This document shows positions 55,066 to 59,995 of a stretch of DNA of 59,995 nucleotides, piece by piece (within the stretch, counting starts at the first letter, position 1; every line of letters begins with the position of its first letter). The notes under the pieces are model-generated. The model was not told the origin of the DNA. It saw nothing but the letters and a program-made list of their open reading frames with translations, and made no database searches. Source of the DNA: Sphingopyxis sp. LC363 (GTDB lineage: Bacteria; Pseudomonadota; Alphaproteobacteria; Sphingomonadales; Sphingomonadaceae); contig NZ_JNFC01000021.1 of the NCBI RefSeq assembly GCF_000756385.1, forward strand, positions 1-59,995, in the 5' to 3' direction. The position numbers and the translations under genes were made by a program.

Positions 55066-55974
55066 ATGACCAAGAAAAGCCCCTCTGCCAGCCCCGAGTT
55101 CAGCGTCCGCGAGTTCTTTGCTCTCTTCCCGACCGACGACGCTTGCCTCGCCCACATCATGCAAGTTCGTTTCGGCGGCACCCGTTTCGATTGCCCCAAA
55201 TGCGGAGTTGTGGACTCCACCTTTCATAAGCTGGCAAAGCGCCGCACCTTTGTTTGTGCATCGTGCGGCTACCATGTGAACCCTACCGCCAACACCATCC
55301 TGCACGATACGCGGACGCCGCTGGTTAGCTGGTTCTACGCCATGTATCTGTTCTGCACGACGCGCCACGGTGTCAGCGGTAAGGAACTCCAGCGCCAGCT
55401 CGGGGTGACTTACAAGACCGCCTATCGCATCGGGCAGCAAATCCGCGATCTGACCGCCAAGGCGCAATCGTTCGACGCGCTGCTCGCCGGTCACGTTGAA
55501 CTGGACGAAGCCTATGTTGGCGGTCGCCGCTCGGGCGGCAAGCGTGGCCGCGGCGCCCCCGGCAAGACCATCGTCATGGGCCTTGTGAGCCGCGACGGCC
55601 CGATGAAGGCGGTCGTCATCCCCAACGTCAAAAAGGACACGCTCCGCAACGTCGTGCTGGACAACGTTGAGCCGGGTTCGGTCGTCTCGACCGACGAACT
55701 CTACAGCTACAACTTACTCACTGGCGACGGCTTCACGCATGGCGCGGTGAAGCATGGTCAGAAAGAATACGCCCACTACGACTACCGTTCGGGCGAGACG
55801 TTCCACGTCAACACCGTGGAAGGCTTCTGGCGGCTGTTTAAGGCCTCGATCCGCTCGACCCATGTCCAGATTAGCGCCAAGCATATGCAGCGCTATCTTT
55901 CGGAGTTCACTTTCCGCGCGACGAACCGCGACCGCGTGAACGGGATGTTTGACCTTCTGGTTGGGGCGCTGTGA
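55066..55974 (+). CDS. IS1595-family transposase
   Basis: 302 aa. The N-terminal zinc ribbon has Cys43/Cys46 (CPKCG) and Cys64/Cys67 (CASCG). A helix-turn-helix (GVSGKELQRQLGVTYKTAYRI) follows. The DDE-type catalytic domain carries acidic residues in VELDEAYVGGRRSGGK, VVSTDELYSYN and the late NTVEGFWRLFK, and ends in RYLSEFTFRATNR. No frameshift or stop interrupts it. It starts 21 bases from the left terminal repeat. Its 3' end is overlapped by an antisense gene. Confidence 0.95.
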   Translation: MTKKSPSASPEFSVREFFALFPTDDACLAHIMQVRFGGTRFDCPKCGVVDSTFHKLAKRRTFVCASCGYHVNPTANTILHDTRTPLVSWFYAMYLFCTTRHGVSGKELQRQLGVTYKTAYRIGQQIRDLTAKAQSFDALLAGHVELDEAYVGGRRSGGKRGRGAPGKTIVMGLVSRDGPMKAVVIPNVKKDTLRNVVLDNVEPGSVVSTDELYSYNLLTGDGFTHGAVKHGQKEYAHYDYRSGETFHVNTVEGFWRLFKASIRSTHVQISAKHMQRYLSEFTFRATNRDRVNGMFDLLVGAL

Positions 55975-56098
55975 TGCGCCCCACCATCGCCTCAAAGTCC
56001 GCGCGGTCAGCAGGCCCAACCCCCTCGGCTTCGGCCTGTTCGACGAAGGCGTCTAAGCGATCGGTCGCCAAGGCTTCGGATAAGGTCAATCTTTCCAC
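55907..56098 (-). CDS. Small conserved protein antisense to transposase 3' end
   Basis: 63 aa with GTG start at 56098 and AGAGGG about six bases upstream on that strand. The acidic helical first two thirds (LTLSEALATDRLDAFVEQAE, then PADRADFEAMVGRI) and basic Arg/Ser/Gly tail (TSRSRGRGSSRGK) look like the small proteins that accompany IS1595 transposases in rhizobia and sphingomonads. It overlaps the transposase gene by 68 bases in antisense and so could also lower transposase expression. Function unknown. Confidence 0.6.
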   Translation of the reverse strand: MERLTLSEALATDRLDAFVEQAEAEGVGPADRADFEAMVGRITAPQPEGQTSRSRGRGSSRGK

Positions 56099-56114
56099 GT
56101 CGTGCCCTCTGGTA

Positions 56115-56366
56115 ATGATCGAGTGGGAGGATAGCGCGCAGCCAATCCCAAGCTGGTCCTACCTAGCATCTTTTGAAGCCCCTGGCACCATCCGGTGCGC
56201 GTCGGTGGGCTGGCTGATCCGTGACGACGAGATAAAGGCCCTAGCGCCCAATATGGGGGCCGTAGACGACGAAAACAGCGTGCAGGTATCTGGAGTGATC
56301 CAAATCCCTGCACGCTGCGTGGTGAAGCTAACCCGCTTGCGCGAGCCGGCCCTTACTTGCCCTTAG
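56115..56366 (+). CDS. Small conserved IS-cargo protein of unknown function
   Basis: 83 aa from the ATG at 56115 (MIEWEDSAQPIPSWSYLASF). The centre reads TIRCASVGWLIRDDEIKALAPNMG, then VSGVIQIPARCVVKLTRL, a compact beta-rich protein that I recall as a frequent hypothetical near mobile elements. The frame is open further upstream, but that part is antisense to the 63-aa gene. Its 3' end overlaps the convergent 59-aa gene by 14 bases. No Shine-Dalgarno sequence is evident. Confidence 0.6.
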   Translation: MIEWEDSAQPIPSWSYLASFEAPGTIRCASVGWLIRDDEIKALAPNMGAVDDENSVQVSGVIQIPARCVVKLTRLREPALTCP

Positions 56367-56532
56367 GCTTCTGCCCGCGAGTCTGATCCTGCCCGAGCGC
56401 CGAAGCGGCGAGCGTGCGGACTTGTGCGGCGGTGGGCTTCGTCGAGCCCGAGAGAACGCGCGAAGCGAGCGACGAGACCTTCGGAGAGGTCTGACGGGGC
56501 GGCGGCTTTCCGCCGCCAGAAGGCTTAGCCAT
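56353..56532 (-). CDS. Small basic Ser/Pro/Lys-rich protein, unknown function
   Basis: 59 aa: starts MAKPSGGGKPPPRQTSPKVS and continues with an Ala/Leu helix (AAQVRTLAASALGQ) and a Lys/Gly/Gln tail. It resembles the MAKSSGGGK-type small proteins common on islands. GGAAA lies six bases before the ATG at 56532. Too short for most gene callers. Possibly nucleic-acid binding; the role is unknown. It is convergent with the 83-aa gene. Confidence 0.55.
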   Translation of the reverse strand: MAKPSGGGKPPPRQTSPKVSSLASRVLSGSTKPTAAQVRTLAASALGQDQTRGQKPKGK

Positions 56533-56574
56533 CTACGTTTCCTTTGCAAAATTTTAGATGATGCACTATAGAAG

Positions 56575-56609
56575 GCCGCAGAGAGGGGCTTTTAGCCCCG
56601 CTCTGCGGC
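56575..56609 (-). terminator. Strong hairpin in the transposon cargo
   Basis: Sixteen-base arms GCCGCAGAGAGGGGCT and AGCCCCGCTCTGCGGC with one mismatch and a three-base loop. It lies 39 bases past the stop of the 189-aa gene on the reverse strand. Confidence 0.7.
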
Positions 56610-56647
56610 TTCGTCTAACAAGGCGGCTTGCCACATAGGGATACTCC

Positions 56648-57217
56648 TTAATCTTGTTCCCACGGCGGGCGGGATTGGCTGGTAACCCAAGGTGAGGAGG
56701 GAGTTGGCGCTCCCCATCCACCCGTTTCTGAGCCGGAACGCCCAGGCGTCTCCGGCTCATTCTCGTAATCGTCATCGGGTAGTGATGACGTGTCGATATC
56801 CCCGAGGGATATCCCATTCTGCTCTATCCAGTAGACGCCTTCATCATTGAAGACGGTGTATGGCGTGACATCGACAACGAACGATTTTCCTTTCATTCTC
56901 CAGATTGTCGTTCGGAATGTGTCGATGCTAATTTTCTCATCACTGGCCTTAAGATACGCCGCATAAATTTCCGCGGGAGGTTGAGCGTTTTCGCGACCTA
57001 CACCCATAAGCCTGACAATGTCACGTTGCCTACCGAGAGTGGTGCCCGTTCCCCCTGCGTTCGATTCCACTTCGCCGGAAAGCCCACTTAGGACGCGAAG
57101 GGCGATTTGCAGCTCAGACAGCTCTAGCTCCGCAGTTTCAAGGGACTTCTTATAGCGAGCGACCTTTGCTTCGGCCTTGGCTATACGGTCACTTATAAGC
57201 TTTACATGATCCGACAT
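56648..57217 (-). CDS. Cargo protein with coiled coil and winged-helix-like middle
   Basis: 189 aa. The N-terminal coiled coil is at about residues 3-45 (KLISDRIAKAEAKVARYKKSLETAE). The centre (about 60-135) could be a winged helix: RQRDIVRLMGVG, then EIYAAYLKASDEKISIDTFRTTIWRMKGKSF and VDVTPYTVFNDEGVYWIEQNG. The C-terminus is an acidic, disordered tail. AGGAGG five bases before the ATG at 57217 is an excellent ribosome site. It is divergent from the 59/200-aa pair with a palindrome between, so it is a candidate regulator of that pair. No known family is assigned. Confidence 0.65.
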   Translation of the reverse strand: MSDHVKLISDRIAKAEAKVARYKKSLETAELELSELQIALRVLSGLSGEVESNAGGTGTTLGRQRDIVRLMGVGRENAQPPAEIYAAYLKASDEKISIDTFRTTIWRMKGKSFVVDVTPYTVFNDEGVYWIEQNGISLGDIDTSSLPDDDYENEPETPGRSGSETGGWGAPTPSSPWVTSQSRPPWEQD

Positions 57218-57228
57218 GACGCCTCCTT

Positions 57229-57264
57229 ACATGACACAAGAATGATTCACAATATGAGTCATGT
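57229..57264. promoter_or_regulatory. Inverted repeat ACATGAC-N22-GTCATGT in divergent promoter region
   Basis: Perfect seven-base arms (57229-57235, 57258-57264) lie just upstream of the 189-aa gene and 60 bases before the 59-aa gene. The DNA between is AT-rich and may hold the promoters. It is a possible operator for the cargo regulator. Confidence 0.5.
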
Positions 57265-57324
57265 CAGGATGTAGGGGATTGGCTTCGGCGCTCCGGCCGG
57301 GAATATTGGGGCCGGAGAAAAGCT

Positions 57325-57504
57325 ATGACCATCGAGCAGCGCAACGAAGCGATTTTGAAGGCTCTTGCAAGCCAGACGCGTGAGAAAACGCGGTCAAAGG
57401 CCGCCGCGCGGGCCGCCCTTATCAAGGGTGGGATCTACACTGCGAAAGGCAATCTCAAAGCCGAATTTGGCGGGCGTAACTGGAAGGCGAAAGCCGCCAT
57501 TTGA
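57325..57504 (+). CDS. Small basic protein, putative partner (antitoxin) of the ART-like protein
   Basis: 59 aa: MTIEQRNEAILKALASQTRE, then KTRSKAAARAALIKGGIYTAKGNL and EFGG. The EQRN-A--KALA and AR-ALI--GIYT-KG-L---FGG pattern recurs in small proteins on bacterial islands, as far as I recall, often before a GYHG-type protein. GGAG lies nine bases before the ATG. The stop overlaps the next TTG start (TTGA), so both proteins are made together, as in toxin-antitoxin pairs. That role is inferred, not shown. Confidence 0.65.
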   Translation: MTIEQRNEAILKALASQTREKTRSKAAARAALIKGGIYTAKGNLKAEFGGRNWKAKAAI

Positions 57505-58103
57505 GCCGTCAGGCTACATCGTTTGTCCTAGGCTATCACGGCTGCGACTCTAACACTGCCGAAAAGCTCATCTCTGGTGCAACCTCGGTTCGCCAGAGCA
57601 AGCAGCCTTACGATTGGCTGGGGCCGGGAAGTTATTTTTGGGAATCTGACCCTCTTCGAGCCAAAGAGTGGGCCGATTGGCGCGTGGAGCAAGGTCACTA
57701 TAAAGATGCCGCCGTGATCGGCGGGATTATCGAGCTGGGAAATTGTCTCGACCTTGCCCAGCGACGCAATATCAAACTCGTCAAAGGCGCCTATCTATCG
57801 TTCTCTAAGCAGCGCCAAACGGCGGGCCTTCCCATGCCTGAGAACAAAAGCGTGAAGGGGCAACCAAACCAAGATCGAATTTTGAGGTTTTTAGACTGCG
57901 CGGTTTTTCAGCACCTCCACAGCAGCATGGAGGAAGCCGCAGAGGCCGGATCAAGTATTCCGCCATTCGATACGGTGAGGGGCGTGTTTACGGAAGGCGA
58001 GCCACTATACGAGGGTTGCGGGTTCTTTGAGAAAACCCATGCGCAAATCGCTGTCCTAAACCCCGAAAACATCATCGGCATATTCCGGCCCAAGCGCTTG
58101 TAG
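57501..58103 (+). CDS. PARP-like ADP-ribosyltransferase-fold protein (putative toxin/effector)
   Basis: 200 aa from TTG 57501. Three features match the H-Y-E ADP-ribosyltransferase pattern: GYHGCD (His13) early; WLGPGSYFWE (Tyr45), comparable to the GxGIYFA segment of PARPs, followed by SDPLRAKEWA; and a late GFFEKTHAQIAVLNPENIIGIF (Glu177 as third candidate). The protein ends five codons before the right terminal repeat begins, so it is transposon cargo. Targets could be nucleic acids or proteins; DUF3990-like or KptA-like roles are alternatives. It is translationally coupled to the 59-aa gene. Confidence 0.6.
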   Translation: MSRQATSFVLGYHGCDSNTAEKLISGATSVRQSKQPYDWLGPGSYFWESDPLRAKEWADWRVEQGHYKDAAVIGGIIELGNCLDLAQRRNIKLVKGAYLSFSKQRQTAGLPMPENKSVKGQPNQDRILRFLDCAVFQHLHSSMEEAAEAGSSIPPFDTVRGVFTEGEPLYEGCGFFEKTHAQIAVLNPENIIGIFRPKRL

Positions 58104-58131
58104 CCATACATGCGTCAAGGGGATAAACGGG
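58104..58131 (-). repeat. Right terminal inverted repeat
   Basis: Perfect 28-base complement of 55018-55045; it begins directly after the stop of the ART-like gene. Confidence 0.93.
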
Positions 58132-58139
58132 TTTAGATA
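58132..58139. repeat. Target-site duplication, right copy (TTTAGATA)
   Basis: Identical to 55010-55017. Confidence 0.9.
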
Positions 58140-58305
58140 TCGGGATATTTTTGAGAAGAAATCAAGAAAATCTGCTGGCAAGGCGATTACATGGTATAAA
58201 GGCGAACCAAGGCCATTGCTCGATGTCGCTGCTCCGGCGTATCTCGACAACGAGTCCTTAGAAATTAGCAAACTCGGCGGAAGCTTTCAGCCTTCTCTAT
58301 TTTAA
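58132..58305 (+). pseudogene. Remnant of anti-phage dCTP-deaminase-like gene, downstream part
   Basis: The open frame begins with the right target copy and reads FRYRDIFEKKSRKSAGKAIT, then WYKGEPRPLLDV and a TAA at 58305. It continues the 54737-55017 remnant: removing the element and one TTTAGATA copy joins ...GISPFRY to RDIFEKKSRK in frame, giving about 148 codons. RYRDIFEK followed by a W-E-P-P segment is typical of the C-terminal tail of anti-phage deaminases. The following 89 bases are AT-rich and hold nothing recognisable. Confidence 0.65.
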
Positions 58306-58394
58306 CGCATATTATACTTCATGAATTATGTAACAATTTAACAAATTTCATTCCGGTCCGAACGGAGCGGCGCCGATGGCGTCGCACTAACACC

Positions 58395-58925
58395 ATGCTA
58401 CACCCCCCGCCCATGCGCGCCCGGAACCTCCTCTATGTCATGGCCAAGCCGCCGCCGGAGGTGCAGGCGGCGATCGGCGCGTTGCCGCGCAACGACCCCG
58501 GGCGCGGCCCCGACCTGCTCCATGTCACGCTCATCTCGCTCTACGACCTGCATTATGCGCCGCCCGAGTGGCTGCCCGCGACCATCGCCGCGCTGGACAG
58601 CTTCGCCGCACCGCCCTTTCCGCTCGCCTTCGACCGCATCGAAAACCGCAAGGCGGTGACGCTGCGCACGCGCGATCCGCTGGCCGGGGCGCGGGCGTTC
58701 CAGAAGGCGCTGGTCGACCATCTGCTGCGCGAAAAGGCGCCGATCATGGACGGCACCACCCCCGAACCGCACATCACGATCAACTATCGCGGCGACCGGC
58801 TGAATGCCCAGAAAATCCCGCCGATCCGCTGGACGGTCGATGAAATCATCCTCACCGAAAGCATCGTCGGCAAAACCACCCATGTCGAACACGGCCGCTG
58901 GAAGCTGCGCGGGGATGCGGGCTGA
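58395..58925 (+). CDS. thpR: 2'-5' RNA ligase / LigT-type 2H phosphoesterase
   Basis: 176 aa with the two HxT motifs of 2H phosphoesterases: LLHVTLISLY (His43-Thr45) and EPHITINY (His126-Thr128). Members hydrolyse 2',3'-cyclic phosphates or join 2'-5' RNA ends. The start is ATG 58395; ATG 58413 is a plausible shorter alternative. Base composition returns to the high GC of the core genome here, so the island ends upstream of this gene. Confidence 0.85.
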   Translation: MLHPPPMRARNLLYVMAKPPPEVQAAIGALPRNDPGRGPDLLHVTLISLYDLHYAPPEWLPATIAALDSFAAPPFPLAFDRIENRKAVTLRTRDPLAGARAFQKALVDHLLREKAPIMDGTTPEPHITINYRGDRLNAQKIPPIRWTVDEIILTESIVGKTTHVEHGRWKLRGDAG

Positions 58926-58954
58926 TCGGGAATGTAACCCACCTCGTCATCCTC

Positions 58955-59058
58955 TAACGAGACGCGTGGCTCGTTAGACTTGATCCGGGATCCACTGCGG
59001 CGCTGAAGTCATCGACCCCGGATCAAGCCTGTCCCGAGCTTGTCGAAGGGCCCGGGGT
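58955..59058. repeat. REP-like palindromes (GATCAAG and CGAGCTTGTCGAAGGG families)
   Basis: GACTTGATCCGGGATCCA, then the inverted GACCCCGGATCAAGCCTGTC, then CCCGAGCTTGTCGAAGGGCC and CCGGGGTGACGAAACGGG. Two repeat families seen elsewhere (24930 and 2661) are joined here in one block. Confidence 0.75.
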
Positions 59059-59092
59059 GACGAAACGGGCTGCGGCGGCCTGGAACACCCCG

Positions 59093-59332
59093 TCAGCCAA
59101 AGTATCGCCGAAACCAACCCCGCTTTCCGGGAACGACCGGCGACTGGCCGGAAATGCGGACCAGATAATGCCCCAGGACCGCCGCTTGCTGCTTGGTCAT
59201 CAATATCCGGAACAGGTCGGGGTCGTGCGCGTTGGCCGCTTCCGAAGACTGCACGCTTTCCAGCCGGAGCATGATGCGGTCGCCCGCGTCATGATGGCCC
59301 CAGCCGACCAGTGCCCCGAAACTCTCCATCAT
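59093..59332 (-). CDS. Small conserved sphingomonad protein, unknown function
   Basis: 79 aa from the tandem ATGs at 59332/59329: MMESFGALVGWGHHDAGDRI, then RLESVQSSEAANAHDPDLFRILMTKQQAAVLGHYLVRISGQ and a WFRRYFG end. I recall close relatives in sphingomonad genomes with no assigned role. The open frame upstream has no similarity and is low-complexity. It is divergent from the partial gene at 59497. Confidence 0.65.
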   Translation of the reverse strand: MMESFGALVGWGHHDAGDRIMLRLESVQSSEAANAHDPDLFRILMTKQQAAVLGHYLVRISGQSPVVPGKRGWFRRYFG

Positions 59333-59496
59333 CCCGCCTCTCCCCCACCATCTTCGCGCGGCCGATGCCGACGATCCGATAGGGCGTTTTACCAGAGCCG
59401 CGGTGCAATGTCGTCCAATCGTCGAAAAGCCGCCCGTCGCGGCCCCCCGCAAAAACCCCTTTCCTACATCGCATCGCCATGCTTCATCCTGCCAGA

Positions 59497-59995
59497 TGAC
59501 CCAGCCCAAACCCCATGCTCGCCCCGCGCGGCCGCGTGGTCCGGCTTTGCAAGGCCCGGCGCCGCAAAGCCTGACCGCCGCGCTGTCCTCCTTCACCCCC
59601 GCGCAGCTTCAGCGCCAGCGCAGCAGCGGCTGGACCCCCGACCGCCAGCGCAAGTTTATCGAGGCGCTCGCCGCATCGGCCTGCGTGACCGAGGCGGCCG
59701 CGAGCGTCGGGCTGTCGGCGACATCGGCCTATAACCTTCGCCGCCGCCCCGATGCCCATGCGTTCCGCCATGCATGGGATGCCGCGATCGATTTCGGGAT
59801 GCGGCGGCTGGTCGATGCCGCGCTGGCGCGCGCGGTCCACGGCGTGCCGGTCCCCATATTCTACAAGGGCGAACAGGTGGGTGAACGGCGCGAATATCCC
59901 GAACGGCTCGCGATGTTCCTGATGCGCGCGCACGACCCCCATCGCTTTGGCGCCGCGGGCCGGGACGCCCCGAACGGCGGCGCCAAAGCGATGGG
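59497..59995 (+). CDS. Terminase-small-subunit-like / HTH protein, 3'-partial
   Basis: The frame is open from the ATG at 59497 to the window end (166 codons, no stop). After a Pro/Ala-rich start it reads GWTPDRQRKFIEALAASACV, TEAAASVGLSATSAYNLRRRPDA, FRHAWDAAIDFGMRRLVDAA, and PVPIFYKGEQVGERREYPERLAMFLMRAHDPHRF. The first part looks like a helix-turn-helix as in phage terminase small subunits, but this family is also a frequent chromosomal gene in sphingomonads. The last bases form a perfect fold-back and may be an assembly artefact, so the C-terminus is uncertain. Confidence 0.7.
59938..59995. repeat. 19-bp inverted repeat at the window end
   Basis: CCCATCGCTTTGGCGCCGC at 59938-59956 is the exact complement of 59977-59995, with a 20-base loop. 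It lies inside the open frame and ends on the last base of the window. Confidence 0.85.

Larger units (their letters stand above)
55018..58131. mobile_element. IS1595-type transporter-IS of 3,114 bp with passenger genes
   Basis: Terminal inverted repeats of 28 bases are perfect: CCCGTTTATCCCCTTGACGC continuing ATGTATGG at 55018-55045, and its complement at 58104-58131. An eight-base target duplication, TTTAGATA, lies outside each end. Inside are an IS1595 transposase gene and six other genes: a 63-aa antisense gene, an 83-aa gene, a 59-aa gene, a 189-aa gene and the 59-aa/200-aa pair. Simple IS1595 elements are near 1 kb, so this is an enlarged, cargo-bearing form. The intact ends and transposase suggest recent or ongoing mobility. 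Confidence 0.93.

Noticed and set aside
56086..56313. 75-aa reverse open frame in the transposon
   Set aside because: It is antisense to the 83-aa cargo gene, is Arg/Pro/Ser-rich, and has no ribosome site.
54701..58305. Prophage or integrative element with an integrase and att sites
   Set aside because: There is no integrase, phage structural gene or tRNA target; the terminal repeats, target duplication and transposase explain the whole insertion.
59484..59942. 152-aa reverse open frame at the window end
   Set aside because: It is antisense to the conserved partial gene starting at 59497, with a composition typical of shadows.

Overview
The window reads as a GC-rich alphaproteobacterial chromosome segment from the Sphingomonadales, most likely Sphingopyxis or a close relative. 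The evidence is the regulatory-PTS cluster (rapZ, EIIA, HPr), a CTTG-N17-CCTATAT heat-shock promoter before dnaK, a DUF3035 lipoprotein beside ileS-lspA, TonB-dependent iron uptake, and short palindromic repeats (core CTGAGCTTGTCGAAGG) typical of sphingomonads. No rRNA, tRNA or CRISPR array is visible. The window is probably a whole contig: its first ~150 bases are frameshifted inside rapZ, and its last 58 bases form a fold-back inside an open reading frame.

Layout. 1-9.5 kb: rapZ-EIIA-HPr, a SpoU methyltransferase, a META lipoprotein, rmuC, a PCu(A)C copper chaperone and dnaK-dnaJ. 9.6-17 kb: a patatin-like protein, a TonB-dependent receptor coupled to a PepSY membrane protein, and a MipA-type porin. 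17-31.7 kb: dxs with two translationally coupled unknown genes; a thioesterase facing an HxlR regulator; the long reverse-strand run purE-purK-folA-dipeptidase-ribF-ileS-lspA-DUF3035; a diguanylate cyclase; a GDT1-like membrane protein; Dps. 31.9-40.2 kb: the tonB-exbB-exbD-exbD operon, hom, glpX, rpmG and a second tonB. 40.2-47.6 kb: gltX, DoxX, nadE, prs, a TetR regulator facing hisN, and rpmI-rplT. 47.9-54.7 kb: a LysR regulator facing a detoxification-type operon (FMN protein, GST, 4-OT tautomerase, YdcZ), a YafY regulator with a GFA protein, and thiC behind a TPP riboswitch.

54.7-58.3 kb is the accessory island and the main discovery. A 3,114-bp IS1595-type element (55018-58131) has 28-bp perfect terminal inverted repeats and an 8-bp target duplication. 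Besides its transposase it carries six non-transposase genes, which makes it a transporter-IS (transposon-like IS). Its last two genes form an overlapping pair: a 59-aa basic protein followed by a 200-aa protein with a PARP-like ADP-ribosyltransferase signature. This could be a toxin-antitoxin or defence module. The element sits inside the 3' remnant of another gene whose rejoined reading frame resembles the C-terminus of anti-phage dCTP deaminases. Removing the element plus one target copy restores that frame.

The rest of the window is core metabolism and iron/stress physiology, punctuated by several families of palindromic repeats. One copy has apparently inserted in frame into the 4-OT tautomerase gene, adding 11 codons.
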